Source: Metopolophium dirhodum | Lineage: Eukaryota; Arthropoda; Insecta; Hemiptera; Aphididae | Reading direction: 5' to 3' | DNA: 64,000 nucleotides | Assembly: GCF_019925205.1 (NCBI RefSeq) | Contig: NC_083565.1 | Span: forward strand, 36,050,241-36,114,240 | Part shown: positions 34,462 to 48,190 of the stretch, piece by piece | How the letters are laid out: each line of letters begins with the position of its first letter | Position numbering within the stretch: position 1 is the stretch's first letter | Made by a program: the position numbers and the translations under genes | Notes under the pieces: model-generated | Databases searched by the model: none | What the model saw: only the letters and a program-made list of their open reading frames with translations | What the model was told of the DNA's origin: nothing

Positions 34462-34610
34462 CTCGAAAGAAAGACCGAGACAAAAGTTTTTTTCGAGAAC
34501 TAGATCAAAAAAACAAGAAGAATCTAGCAGCGGCGCTGACGTCAAGGGATGTAAAGTCTGAAAAACCAGACGTAAAATCGCCGCCCGCAAAACATTACGA
34601 CATGTGAAAA

Positions 34611-36304
34611 ATTCCACATATGTTATTTTGGCCTTGTCCGCACTGAACGGTGGAGACTTCTAAAATCTACGAGAGATGTTTCCTCCGGCCCACGGAACAC
34701 ACACTATAATTCCAGATTGATAATCGACCATTCCATAACACCAATGGGCCAAGTCAACGACATGGGCCCGTAGTTGGCGAAGACACCAACAACAGGATAC
34801 CCACGTCTCAAACCATCAGTTGTCACTCATTGTAACGTATAATTTTCCCCATCATACCCCCAACCACCCCACACAAGCACGTATTAAAGGCGTCGCATGA
34901 TGCAGGTCTCTTTCTTTCCATTTCCTTATTCTAATTATTTATTTATTATAATTGATCATCTTGTTTTATTGTGGAAAGTCGTAAATCACATGACCAAAAG
35001 AAAAATACACTTAGAAAATCAATATAAAAATACCACTATTAAAACATTATTATTATTAAAAGATTTACGCTTAGACGGCGTACGGGTCACAGATCGCCTT
35101 GCTCTGGCGCCGACACCGAGATGTTTTATTGTATACAGAGCATAAGCTCACAAAATGATTATTATTCGTGTCGACGCTTGCTACATTATTTGCAATGATC
35201 TAATATTATTCTTTAAATTAAAATACATGTCCTTATTATTATTCCTCTTGAACCTGCCAAGTGCCATAAACTGTAATATTTTTTCTGCACTTGCCACGTG
35301 CTAACAAATTATTATTTCCCCGAAGCCACACTCAAAAAATTGTTATTGTATTATTTACTACGTGAACGAAATTATTATTATAAATTGTAATTGACCATTA
35401 TTATTATTTTGTTAATTACCTTGGTCAAATGCCGACGATCGTAAAAAAAATATATTCAATAGTGTACTTGGAGAAAAATAGTTTATAGGTGACATAATTC
35501 TGCATCTTACAATAATAATCCTTATATAATTTGATTTGTTTTTAATTTAATTTTTAGTCTTATTATTTAATTTTGTTTCTTATTTAAAAAATGTTTAATT
35601 TTTGTATTTATTTTGTACCACTCTATATTTTATTAACTTTAATTTGAAATGTATTTATTGTATTTATTTATTTGTTATTATTATATTGTATACAAAATGT
35701 CAACAAAATAATGTTAAACTCCTACTCCATTACAAGCTAAACTACAGGAGTCGTACCTATATTTACATTCTAACTGTATTGTTATAGAGGAAAAAAAATT
35801 ACATGCGCACCAGCTATGTGCATAAAAATGATTATTATAAAACTGTCATTCTTTTTATGTATTTCACTACAAATTTTCACTTTTTGTTGGATGTAAAATA
35901 TAAAATCATGATAACCTTTAAACTTTCTCTTCAATTATTTAATATTATTATTTAAAGTGTTACCCTTACTATTTTTGCAGAAACTAACATTTTATTAGTA
36001 CTGGTTATTTCATTTTAGCAACACATTTATGATTAAAACCTACAAGTTCCACCGACCTAGCATCAGGGCTTACCCGCGGTGCGGTTTGTATGTACAGGTT
36101 AAGTGTTCCTCTTGAATTGTGAGTAGTTTACAGGTCGTAAAAAACCTGGAAGCTCACAGTATGGAGATGATTTTATAATTCAACACCTCCCATTGGAAAT
36201 ATCTGTGTATACCACTTATATAATGTATAGTACCTCTTATTTACTTTGGTCTTTTTTAAATAGGTAAACTTTATTCGTGTAAAATGTCGAATTGTAAATA
36301 AATG
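34611..36304. other. AT-rich gap, nothing recognised
   Basis: Frames at 34897-35145 and 35602-35787 lack motifs. I found no repeat partner for this stretch inside the window. Confidence 0.4.
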
Positions 36305-37805
36305 AAAAAAAAAGGCGGGTAAGTGGATGTCGCTCTACTTAACAGTAAGTTACAAGTGGGTCACTGTAATGGATAGTGTTAAATTTGAATTCAATGATAT
36401 AATATCATTGTGTAAGAAAAACGATTCTGAGCGAAAATTGTCAGTTAGCCTATGATATAACTAAGTATATTTAATGATATTAAGGTGAATAAAATAATTT
36501 ATAAATAACCTATTTACGTGGAATTTTGTTTTAAATTTTCAATCCTTAGCTACAAAAGTTGAACCTTTTATACATTTTAAACTACAAAATTTAAAATAGA
36601 TATTAAATTTTAAATTTGACAATGTTGGTCATTGTAAATGCTTATAAAAAAAATTGTGTCAATGTATTTTTAATATTTTTCAACTGCTATTGTAACATTA
36701 TATCAGGAGCTTTGCATTCAATTTTCACACTTTTTTACCCAACAAATATAATTTTATTGATATTTATAGAAAAAAAAAAACTAAAAAAAATGAAAATTTG
36801 AAATATCCGTTATATAATATATATTATTTAAATAATCCGTTAAAAGCTCAAAAAGAGTCAAATTATTTTCAGAATTATATGGTGCATAGATAATGCTAAT
36901 ATAAACATTTGGTGAAATTTTCAAGTATCTTCAGTCATTCGTTTTTGAATTACAATAAAATAAGAAAATCGTTACATGAGCATTCGAGTGAATATCAAAT
37001 GTCGTAAAAATATGAACTTCAAACGTTCATAAAAATTTAATTTGATTTGTTTGTAGACATTTTTTTTTTTTTTGATAAAGGTAGACAAACTTAATATTAA
37101 TCTTGTATTATGTTTTCAAATCTTAGATTTAAAAAGAACAATTTTTACGAATTCTCATCTCAAAATAATTTGCTCATTTTCGTGATTTTTCAGTAAATTG
37201 TCAATATTTGAACTTTAAACGCTTATAAAAAAAAAAAACTGTGATTAAGAATTTTTAATATTATTCAAACATCATTGAAATAACATAATGGGAGCTTTTT
37301 ATTAAATTTGAAAGCAAATTTACCTAACAAATAAAGTTTTATTGACACTCATAGAAAAAAAACGTAAAAAAGTTTGAAACTGAGTATATCTGTAAACAGT
37401 TTAAAACAAATCAAAATATTTAAATTTTTTTTTCATGTATAGAAAAGACAAATATAAACATTCAGTGAAAATTGTATGTATCTACGGTCATTTGTTTTAA
37501 AGTTACACTAAAAACCAAAGTCGATTTTGTTAAAAATCAATTTTACGTTAAATTTCCCTTTTTTCCTTAATTTTTCTTTTGTTTTTCCCGGCGCTTTTGA
37601 AAATTACTGAATTTTTAATTCTGACCTCTTCAATGCATCAACAATATTCACTTTCCCATCGAACAAGATACTGAAGTTTAAAATCGAAACATTATTTCAA
37701 CTACTTATCGTGTACACAGACACAAAAAAAAAAATTAAAACCAAAAACACACATCATTGTAAAATCAATACATTCATCGTTCCACTCACAATCTAAAATA
37801 TAATA
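36305..37805 (+). repeat. T-family repeat, longest copy
   Basis: It starts aaaggcgggtaagtggatgt and carries cgattctgagcgaaaattg near 36421. It ends catcgttccactcacaatct, which in other copies reads tcgcttcgctcagaatct. The start-side gattctgagcgaa and end-side ttcgctcagaat are inverted relative to each other, which hints at an element with inverted subterminal motifs. It is AT-rich throughout with no frame. Other copies: 18861, 19567, 38610, 41893, and inverted at 46385-47810 and 63120-64000. Confidence 0.65.
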
Positions 37806-37867
37806 CCTATGAAACTTAATAAACCTAAATAAATGAAAAATATGTGCAATTATTTAGGAATTGTGAC

Positions 37868-38300
37868 AAGGCTGGGCAAGTTAATGATTTTTTTTAACTG
37901 AGTTAAGTTAAGTTAATATGCACTAATAACAAAAAGTTATAAGTTAAAAGTTAATTTAACTATAGGTAAACTCAGTTAAGTTAAAAGTTAATCCACACTT
38001 TTTGTTAACTTTTCATTAAGTTAAAAAAAAGTTAAATTTTTTATACAACGCTAGCGTACTTAATTTTTTTCCAACCCAAAACTAAATTTTAGGATATAGT
38101 ATTAATACTTCATACAGTATTTCCATATAAGTTAGATTCGAATGATATACATTTTTAACTTTAATTAATTTACGATACATATTTTTTGACATGAAAACGT
38201 AATAGACTGAAATAGTGAAATATTATAAAATTAAAAACAAAATAAATTAACTTAACTTACTTCTTAAAACGAAAAATTAACTCGTTAATAATATATAATT
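37868..38300 (-). repeat. AGTTAA-rich repeat, second copy
   Basis: It starts caaggctgggcaagttaatg and is rich in agttaa/ttaact motifs; it matches 32830-33040 inverted. Further ttaacttaacttac motifs at 38248-38285 may be the opposite subterminal region. The terminus resembles hAT ends (inference). Confidence 0.45.
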
Positions 38301-38609
38301 ATATATTATATAATTATATTATAATAAACGTCAATGGATGATCAAAATATACGTTCAAGTACCTAACCACTTCGACTTGTATTCGAGATGTCAACATTAA
38401 TCGTAGAACGGGTAAGTGATATACGTATCAAAAATTTTGTTCGTATGCATACACTTTTATATTTTTATATTTTTAAGTCAAAACTTATAATAAACAATGT
38501 GAGAACAAAAAAAAATGTAACTTTAGGTTGGATTAAATTGCAATACATAATACATGAATAACAATTTTAAAAAAAAACCATTAAAAAATGTAACTAACTT
38601 ATAAATAGA

Positions 38610-39020
38610 AAAAAGGTGGATAAGTGGATGTCGCTCTGCTGTACAGTAGATTACAAGTGGGTCATTTTAATGGATGGTGTTAAATTTGAATTCAATGATA
38701 TAATAGCATTGTATAAGAAAAACGATTCTGAGCGAAAACGGTCAGTCAGCCTATGAATTTACCAAGTATAATTGATGATATTATTGTGAATAAAGTAATT
38801 TATAAATAACCTATTTACGTGGAATTTTGTTTTAAATTTTCAATCCTTAGCTACAAAAGTTGAACCTTTTATACATTTTAAACTACAAAATTTAAAATAG
38901 ATATTAAATTTGATAAATGTTGTCAAAATTTGAACTTTAAATGCTTATAAAAAAAAATTGTGCCTATGTATTTTTAATATTTTTTAACTGCTATTAGAAC
39001 GATATATCAGGAGCTTTATG
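38610..39020 (+). repeat. T-family repeat, 3'-truncated copy
   Basis: It starts aaaaaaggtggataagtgga and runs through gattctgagcgaaaacggtc (near 38726). It stops matching after atatatcaggagctttatgt near 39020, about 400 bases into the 1.5-kb unit. Confidence 0.65.
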
Positions 39021-39689
39021 TAAATAATTATAATATATGAAGTATCCGCAGTCAACATAAATATATTATATTAAATGCCTTACCAGTTACCAGACCCGTA
39101 GCTGCCTCTGAGTTATGCTGTAGCAGTTTTAGGTGACACAAAGTAATACTTCAAAATACACGAATTGAAATAATATATAAACACACTGACCTAACTAAGA
39201 ATGCAATTTATACTTATTACAAATATGTACGCATATTGCATATAAATTACAACCAACAGCTGTGCAGTAAATGGAAACTAAAATCATTATATATAATATA
39301 TACGAGTATAATATATCATTATTTATTATTTAGCTAAATATAAGTACAGAATACAGATATATTACATTCGTCGTCGATATATCGGATATCGAATACGATG
39401 AGGCGATATTACACCTAAATGTTTTAACTATAGCTTATAACATATAAGATAATATATAATATATAGCTCTTATTGGCTACTATTTTTCCATGCTTGCATT
39501 CATTAAGAGGACGCTACACCCGCATGTGTTGTCTCCGTCTTACAAATGTACAACATAGCAAAAACTGTTTTACGCGGGAAAGAACCGAAAAGGCTACAGT
39601 CATAACTAAGAAATGAGATTTGCACCACATAAAAAGGAGAACTTTGACTGTGCAACGTTGTTTTTATTTTTTTGATATATTATATACTA
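39021..39689. other. Gap with repeat fragments, no gene
   Basis: 39500-39560 contains gaggacgctacacccgcatg and cgtcttacaaatgtacaaca, the end of a fold-back family seen complete at 41468-41755. The rest is AT-rich and unrecognised. Confidence 0.4.
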
Positions 39690-40830
39690 CTGATAGCGTA
39701 TAAGCTAACCTCACCCAACCTATATACGATTGTGATGTACTTAATGTAAATTGACTTCCTCCAGTAAACATATAAATATATATGAATTCGGAGTTTTAGA
39801 CGATTTTTATTACGTAGATATTAGCACTGATTAAAAATACCTATATTTTATTATATTGTAATCGTAAAAAAAAATAAAACCAATATTTTTCGATTAAATT
39901 TCAAATTTCATCAACATTTTAACTAAAAACTTAAAAAAATAATATGTGTCCGTGCGGCTATTCGTGGTATTATAAACATATAAAAATTTATAATCTACGT
40001 ATAGGTAACCTACCTATATATTTTATAACGGTTTGTAATTATATTATAAAAAAAAATTATAATATCTATTTAAAATGATTTTGCTTTATATTCATAAAGT
40101 TTGAGTTTAAAGTGACAATATAATATCTACCCCCATATTATGTATATTATTATAATGTCGAGTATTGAGTAGGTTATTCTCAAAACGAATAGCATTAATC
40201 TTAAAATATATAATATATAGCACCGTAAGTCGTACGGAAAGAAATGGTTTTAATTTTGACTCCAATAAAACATATTTACATACTTATTTGTACACATTAC
40301 ATACTATTATACTTGTATGTACTTATCTGTATTATAAAATATTAAAATTTCATCATGTGTACAATGTACATACTTCATAATATATATATTTACAAAAAAC
40401 ACTAAATAATGATTAATCACAATCATTATTATTCATTATAATGACCCGATATCCGTTAAAATACGCCTAAATGTCAGACAGAGGATAAACTCCATAATTT
40501 TGTGTGTAACAATAGCACAACACTATTTATTCGAATAATAGTTATTCCTCTATATATGAGTTGATTTATAGTTTAATGTTCACGTAGGTATAAATGCGAG
40601 TATTCCATAATTCTTAATGTGAAAAGAAAAATCAACATCATATTATACAACTCTGCTGACTGCTATAGTACAGCATCGTCGACGCGACTATGCAATTACT
40701 TACTGCAGTGTTTGAAACTTGTTTTCCTAACACATTTCTGACGATATATAAAAGTAGATCGGAGATTCTCAAAATGTTTGATGACACGGCTATCTATAAT
40801 GTCACTAATACATAAATATCTATGTTTCAT
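39690..40830 (+). repeat. Repeat Z, 39.7-kb copy
   Basis: It starts ctgatagcgtataagctaac and matches 52045-52800 and, inverted, 12380-13330. The later part (40380-40800) matches 25120-25500, with acagcatcgtcgacgcgact at 40669. The frame at 40165-40380 lies inside the repeat. Confidence 0.6.
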
Positions 40831-41081
40831 TTCTATTTCATATGGTTTTCAAACGTTTTTTACAATATTATTTACAATTACATAAATATATTGTATGATT
40901 ACCTAATGGAAAACAATTTTTAGTGTACCTTTATAGTTATTTAATATTATTTTAAAACATAATTTTTAATCTTGATAAATGTTTGGTGGGCTAAGCTTAA
41001 AAATCCCGAGATAAAAAAGTACAGAATATTCAATGATATACATAATAATATTTAAAATAATTAATTTAAAAAAAAAAAATC

Positions 41082-41325
41082 AATGATAATAATGTTTATC
41101 TAGTATTACCTAACCAAACTGTTATCAGTTTAACTACCTAACTGTCGTCAAAAATATAATTTAAAAAAAACGGACTTTTTTTCCTAGGACTTTTTGGTAG
41201 TATACCGTCTTACAAACGCGCAACATATCAAATCAATGATAATAATGTTTATCTAGTATTACCTAACAAAACTGTTATCAGTTAAACTAACTAACTGTCG
41301 TCAAAAATATAATTTAAAAAAAAAA
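41082..41325 (-). repeat. Local direct duplication beside the fold-back element
   Basis: 41082-41175 and about 41234-41325 share caatgataataatgtttatc, then aactgtcgtcaaaaatataa. They are derived from a repeat also present at 6900-6990 in the other orientation. Each is followed by ggactttt-type or gtcaggtaa sequence. Confidence 0.55.
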
Positions 41326-41467
41326 AAATTAATTTTGTCAGGTAAATAATTTAGTTACAATTTATATTAATACTAATTGGAAGTTTGATTGTGCATAACA
41401 TTGTATTTCTCTTTTTACCTAATTATATTTACCGGACTTTTTCACTCGGAATTTTTGGTAATATACC

Positions 41468-41755
41468 GTCTCACAAACGCGCAACATACCAAATTTACGC
41501 TCAGAAATTCACGTTTTATGCCGTTAGCTTAAATATTAAGTGAGTTATGAGCATTTTTAATTTACATTTATTATACACGCATAAATCAATTAAAAACTGA
41601 ATTATCGTAAAAAAAAAACTTCCAACATAACACAGATAATGTTCTTAGCATCAAGTTTCATAAAATGTCGATTTACTCTAATTTTTAACCTAACGGCAAA
41701 AAACGTGAATTTCTGAGCGTAAATTTGGTACCTGTGTTACGCGTTTGTAAGACAG
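41468..41755. mobile_element. Fold-back (hairpin) element
   Basis: The left arm from 41468 (gtctcacaaacgcgcaaca) runs through aaatttacgctcagaaattc to ccgttag at 41527. The right arm 41690-41755 is its reverse complement, with a single mismatch over the 37 bases 41491-41527/41690-41726. The loop is only about 160 bases. A related but more decayed element is at about 54720-55050. Such elements are usually moved by an enzyme encoded elsewhere. Confidence 0.7.
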
Positions 41756-41892
41756 AGACAACACATGCCGGTGTGGCGTCCTCTTAATGGCAATTCTTAA
41801 AACATCAGTATTCGTTTTCGATAAAACTATTTTATGAATAATTTAGTTTAATTCCAGCCGTATCGAAATATAACTACCAATCAGTTCCATGT

Positions 41893-44352
41893 ACAAAAAA
41901 AGTGGGTAAGTGAATGTCGCTCTGCTGTACAGTAGGTTACAAGTGAGTCACTGTAACGGATAATGTTAAATTTGAATTCAATGAAAAAAAATTGTGCCTA
42001 TGTATTTTCAATACTTTTTAACTGCTATTGTAACAATATATCAGGAGCCTTCTATTAAATTTTCACTTTTTTTTACTCAACAAAAAAAAAACTAAAAAAA
42101 TTGAAAATTTGAAATGGTCCGTAAACAGCTCAAAAAGAGTCAAATTATTTTCAAAATTTTATCGTGCATAGAAAATGCCAATATTAACATTCAGTGAAAT
42201 TTTCAAGTATTTCCAGTCATACGTTTTTTAATTAAAACAAAATAAGAAAATCGTTACATGAGAAATTGAGTGAATATCAAAAGTTGTAAAAATAAGTTCA
42301 AACGCTCATAAAAATTTAATTTGACATTCTTGTAGACATTTTTTTTTTGATAAAGGTAGATGTAGATCAACTTATGGATAATCTTGTATTACATTTTCAA
42401 ATCTTAGATTTAAAAAGAAAATATTTATGAATTCTCAACTCAAAATAATTTGCTAATTTTCGTGATTTTACAGTATTTTGTTAAGATTTGAACTTAAATG
42501 CTTATAAATAAAAACTGTGACTAAGGATTTTTAATATTTTTCAAATTTCATAGAAACAATATAGTAGGCGCCTTGTATTAAATTTTCAAGCTTTTTTACA
42601 CAACAAATAAAGTTTTATTGACATCTATAGAAAAAAATACTAATAAAATTAGAAACGGAAAATGTTCCTAAACAGTTCAAAACAAATCAAAATATTTTAA
42701 AATTTTATCGTGTATAGAAAATGCAAATATAAACAACCAGTGGAAATTTCATGTACCTATACACGTTCATTTGTTTTAGAGTTACACCAAAAACCAAAAT
42801 CGATGTTCTCAAAAACATATTTTGCGTAAAAATTCCTGTTTTTCCTTAATTTTTCTTTTGTTTTTTTTGACAAATAAAAAAAATAATAAAAAAAAACACA
42901 CATCATTATAAAATCAATACATTCATCGCTTCGCTCAGAATATAAAAATTAAAAAGCTTTTCCCACAAGACATAGAAAACGGGCAATCGAATTCTAATTA
43001 GTATTCAAAATAAACAATTCTATCTTTTAGAGCCGTCTTAATACGATAGGGACGCCGACCAGTATGGCAGTATATTATTATTTATTATATTCCTACCGAG
43101 TACTGATGAAATGAGTACTAATGAGTAATGACTACGTATTACTGTTTTAGTTAACTGCAGTAAACACGTAGACGTGTACATACCTACTACCTAGTGGATA
43201 TTGTAAGTTGTGTTTTAATAATTATAAATAAAAAATACCAGATGCCATGTCAGATACCTCATACCTATGTAACTAACAATTAATACTCTGTGCCAAAAAT
43301 CACAATTAATCAAGGTTGTTAAACATGTTTAAAACATTGTGAAATCCAAACGAATATTGTGTTTTTTTGGTTTTAAACTAGTTTTTTCTCTTTAAAACGA
43401 CGTTTCAAACAAAACAAATTTTTTGAGACCGTTTTTAACCATTTTAAATATACTGTTTAAATACTGTTTTAAACGGTCTAAAACTTAATCTACCTATTTT
43501 TTAATGAAATAATACACCAACTCTGTAACTAATACACCACGTAGAAATATCATTACAAAAAAACATTATATACCTAACAGTTATGTTATAAATATGCCTA
43601 TAGCTATGTACTGTAAAAATCTAAATATGACAAACAAATTGTAAACGTTGTGTCTTTTTTTTCATTATAATATCGCTTAGTAAAATTCCCTAAAATTAAT
43701 ATCCTATGGTTTATGTGGCTATAAATTACAAATATTATAATGTATATTTGAATATTTCATACAGGTACCTATTATGTTGGTCACGTGTTTAATTATGACC
43801 TATCGTATGGTACATATTGAGTATATTATAAATGCATGGATTTAAGTAGATTTAGTTTGTCCATACCTATAATATGATGTTATAATATTTTGTTCGGTCG
43901 GCTTAAATGTTGTGCATCGACGTGGGTGATCCGTGCGCAACGGGAAGTCCGTCCGATGTGGGTAAACTCGGTGGGTTCTCACGTCCTAAGCGTCCTATTT
44001 TATATTATACCGATAAGATCAGGGTTTTCGAAATGCTATTATAAACTGAAAAAAAAATGTACAGAAAAGAGGGTGGTAGGCACATAAGTATATAACAACA
44101 ATTCTTTATAATATATTATATTATCGCGTGCATCGAAAGAACCCCGGTTCCAACAATAATAAAATAGTTGTTATTTCCAACAGAAAGATTTTCCAAACAA
44201 TGATATTCCGTCTACCTATCTATATAACGATAACAACATAATTTATTAACTAGCCCTGTCATCCAGAGTCGCCGTTTCCCATCTGTGTGTCACCATTTAA
44301 GTACCTTCAACGCGTCTATACATTCCTGTTAAACTAGTCACAGGCGGTAGTT
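41893..44352 (-). repeat. Block inverted relative to 60640-64000 (T unit plus X-like sequence)
   Basis: It begins aaaaaagtgggtaagtgaat (T family, plus sense) and continues through cgggcaatcgaattctaatt at 42979, tactgatgaaatgagtacta near 43101 and the atactgttttaaacggtcta stretch near 43461. The same order occurs reversed from 64000 back to about 60780. The part 43430-43920 is also a diverged direct repeat of 44630-45160 in block X. The frame at 43890-44087 lies inside this repeat. Confidence 0.65.
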
Positions 44353-44366
44353 TTAAGAAAATAACA

Positions 44367-47300
44367 TTTATGTCCGTTTATGAAATACATCGATTGATGC
44401 GCGTTTCCAGCCGAAAATTTCCAGACGAAATAATATGCGTATACCTATACAATGTTTGGTTTCAAACCGAAACCTTATTCGTGCCCTGCACCGTCGTAGT
44501 TGTATAGTTGTGACTTGTTAGGTTATATTTGTAAACCTAACTAATTAACTGTTATATGTATATTAACTTTTATCAACGTGTTAGATTATATTTTCTGTTC
44601 AAAACGATATTTTAAACAAAACAAATTGTTTGAGACTGTTTTTAACCATTTTAATATACTGTTTAAATACTGTTTTAAACGATTTAAAACTCAAACTACC
44701 TATTCGTTAAAACAAAAAATACAGTTTTTTTTTCAAAATGAAATAATAAACCAACTGTAATTAATACAACATGTAGAAATATCATTACAAAACAACATTA
44801 TATACCTAACGGTTATGTTACAAAATAATGCTATATGCCTATAGCTATATGTATACTGTAAAAAACTGAATATGACAAACAAATTATAAATGTTGTGTCT
44901 TTTTTTCATTATAATGTCGCTTAGTAAAAGTCCCTAAAATTATATCCTATGGTTAGTGTGTCTCTAAATTACAAATATTATGGTGTATATTTGAATATTT
45001 CATATAGGTACCTATTATGTCGGTCACGTGTTTAATTATGACCTATCGTATTGTACATATTGAGTATATTATAAATGCGTGGATTTAAGTAGATTTTGTT
45101 TGTCCATGCCTATAATATTATATTAGCATATAATTTGTTCGGTCGGCTTAAATGTTGTGCATCGACGTGGCAACGCGTGTGATCCGTGCGCAGTGGGAAG
45201 TCCGTCCAATGTATAATATTGTTATTATTTCGAACAGAAAGATTTTCCAAATAATGATATTCCGTCTACCTATCTATATAACGATAACAACATAATTTAT
45301 TATCTAGCCCTGTCATCCAGAGTCGCCGTCTCCCATCTGCGTGTCGCCATTTAAGTACCTTCGACGCGTCTATACATTCCTGTTAAACTAGTCACAGGCT
45401 TTAGTTTTAAGAAAATAATACACGAAAAACCCGTATAATAATATAATTTATGTATAATATACGCGTTCAGAGAGGGTCGAGTGAATTTAGGCGTAGGTAT
45501 ACAACAGTATACGAGAAGGTTATCGTAGGTACATCAAATGTAAAAGCGATTAAAAAAAAAACATTCGTCCTATTCGTCCATTCTTATATGGTACCTACAT
45601 TTATCACTCGGCCATCGGATAATCGTCGTTGTAGATACCATGCTTCATTGCTATATTCAATAAAACTTTCAAATAAAAGTAAATAATAATAATTGGAATA
45701 TTGTTTACAGTATTATTAGTAGCATAGTTGACAATAGTAGTTCGAGAAAATGATAATCTATACTATTATACTATGTAGCTGTAAGCGCATTTTTTTGTAA
45801 AGTAAACTGGATAACACTATCGGTTGAATTTTGATCGGATTTTTTATGTGTTCCTTATGATCACGTGAATGTTATAGGCATACATTTAATTAATTAATTA
45901 ATTCGATAAAGTTAGTAAATAATTAGTTATAAATAAACGTGTAAAATTAACGTGTAAATTACGTATACCTATTTGCGACCCGCAGAATTCCTGCTACCTG
46001 CAATCTGAAATTTTTTTCCGTCAAATTATGTGTTTGATATCTGCGTATCAGTTGTTCCCAGAAATTTATTGATAAAATTAATCCCGTGGGCATCACACGT
46101 ACACCAATATGTATGTATTCCTAGAAGTTGAAACGATCATAACACGCGTAACAAAAAATATTTTGTATGAATGAATTTATTGTCTATGTTACGTGAGGGC
46201 AGATAGAGAGCATTAACAAGGCGCTGAGTGCTGACCGATAAAAAACGACATATTCAAAAAAAGGCTTTTAACCTCGAATAACCTCTAACGCGTATATATG
46301 AAAATCGATGTCGACTTTCTTCACGTTGTTTATAACCATGCCATAATGTCGTGTACCAAAATTCAGCTAGCTCTTATCTTTTCCAAGTTGAACCCTTTTT
46401 TTAAATAAGCGTGAAAATTTAATACAAGGTTCCTGATATATTTTTAGTATAGTAGTTGAAAAATATTAAAAATTCATAGGTACAGTTATTTTTTATAAGC
46501 ATTGAAAATTTCACTGAATGTTTATATTTGCATTTTCTATACACGATAAAATGTTGAAAATAATTTGAATTTTTTTGAGCTGTTTAAGGACAATGTAAGT
46601 TTTCAATTTTTTTTAGTTTTTTTTCTATAAATATCATTAAAATATTATTTGTTGGGTAAAAAAGCGTGACAATTTAATACAAGGTTCCTGATATATTTTT
46701 AGTATAGTTGTTGAAAAATATTAAAAATTCATAGGTACAGTTATATTTTATAAGCATTTAAAGTTCAAATTTTGACAAAATTTATCAAATTTAAAATGTA
46801 ATAATTATTTTGTAGTTGAAAAATTTATAAAATATTCAACTTGTATAGCTAAGGATTGAACATTTAAAACAAGGTTCCACGTAAATAGGTCAATATATAA
46901 ATTACCTAATTTACAATAATATTATCACATATTAGTAATACCATGGGCAGCTGACTGACCGTTTTCGCTCAGAATCGTTTTTCTTATACAATGATATTAT
47001 AGAATTGAATTCAAATTTAACACCATCCATTACAGTGACCCACTTGTAACCTACTGTACAGCAGAGCGACATCCACTTACCCACCTTTTTTATTTTTTTT
47101 TGGTTATCGGATTTTCAATAAATTTAGAATTTTTATATACGTTATACTCATAAGTTTGTCTACCTTTATCAAAAAAAAAAAATGTCTACAAGAAAGTCAA
47201 ATTAAATTTTTATGAGCGTTTGAAATTCATATTTTTACAACATTTGATATTCACTAGATTTCTCTTGTAACAATTTTATTATTTTATTGTAATTAAAAAC

Positions 47301-48190
47301 GAATGACTGTAGATACTTGAAAATTTCACTGAATGTTTATATTTGCATTTTCTATACACGATAAGATCTTAAAAATTTGTTGACTCTTTTTGAGCTGTTT
47401 ACGGACATTGTCAGTTTTCAATTTTTTTAGTTTTTTTTTCTATAAATATCAATAAAATTTTATTTATTGGGTAAAAAAGCGTGAATATTTATTTCAAATT
47501 TTAAATTTAATAATTATTTTGTAGTTAAAAATGTATAAAATGTTCAACTTTTATAGCTAAGGATTGGAAATTTAAAACAAGGCTCCACGTAAATAGTTTA
47601 TATATAAATTACTTTATTCACAATTATATCATCAAATATACTTGGTCATATCATAGGCTGACGGACCGTTTTCGCTCAGAATAGTTTTTCTTATACAATA
47701 GTATTATATCATTGAATTCAAATTTAACACCATCCATTACAGTAACCCACTTGTAACCTACTGTACGGCAGAGCGACATCTACTTATCCACCTTTTTTGA
47801 TTTTAACTTCTCCAAAATTGAAATACGACAATTTTTTAATTACTCTTTTTATATAATGTTTTTCGGAATTTGGAGGATAGGTAATATAAAAAATGTGGGA
47901 AAGTTGATTTCAAGTTGACTTGACGACAAGTTCAAATCTGATTTTAGAATTGTTAGTTTAATAGTATAGATTATTTTAAATTAAAATTAATTTAGTAGTA
48001 CATGTTGGCAACGTTGCACTCGCTTTCATAATATTTTTAAGGCAAAGGTAGAGAAATCGTACACAATCGTTTAACTAAAAAGGACCATCGTATATCCCTG
48101 AGAGTATCTTCTTGATACCATATAATAGGGGAGGGGGGGTCTGCCGTTGGAATGTGCAGCTGCAGCTGGCTTCAACAGCGTCTATTGTTA
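44367..48190 (-). repeat. Block X, right-arm copy
   Basis: Inverted copy of 18467-22545. Anchors: gtccgtttatgaaatacatc at 44373, cgtcgtagttgtatagttgt near 44493, the two T units (46385-47810), and the 3' edge tcaacagcgtctattgtta at 48190. It lacks the 277-base tandem duplication of the left copy. Frames at 44578-44760 and 45450-45686 belong to the repeat. Confidence 0.7.

Noticed and set aside
34314..34607. Frame of 97 codons ending KSPPAKHYDM as a separate gene
   Set aside because: It overlaps the SLC36 helix exon in another register and the mirrored copy at 31200-31380 does not keep it open.
30600..34700. The inverted SLC36 copies as a pure assembly fold-back artefact
   Set aside because: The copies differ by many substitutions, indels and splice-site changes, so they are real diverged sequences; assembly order still needs long reads.
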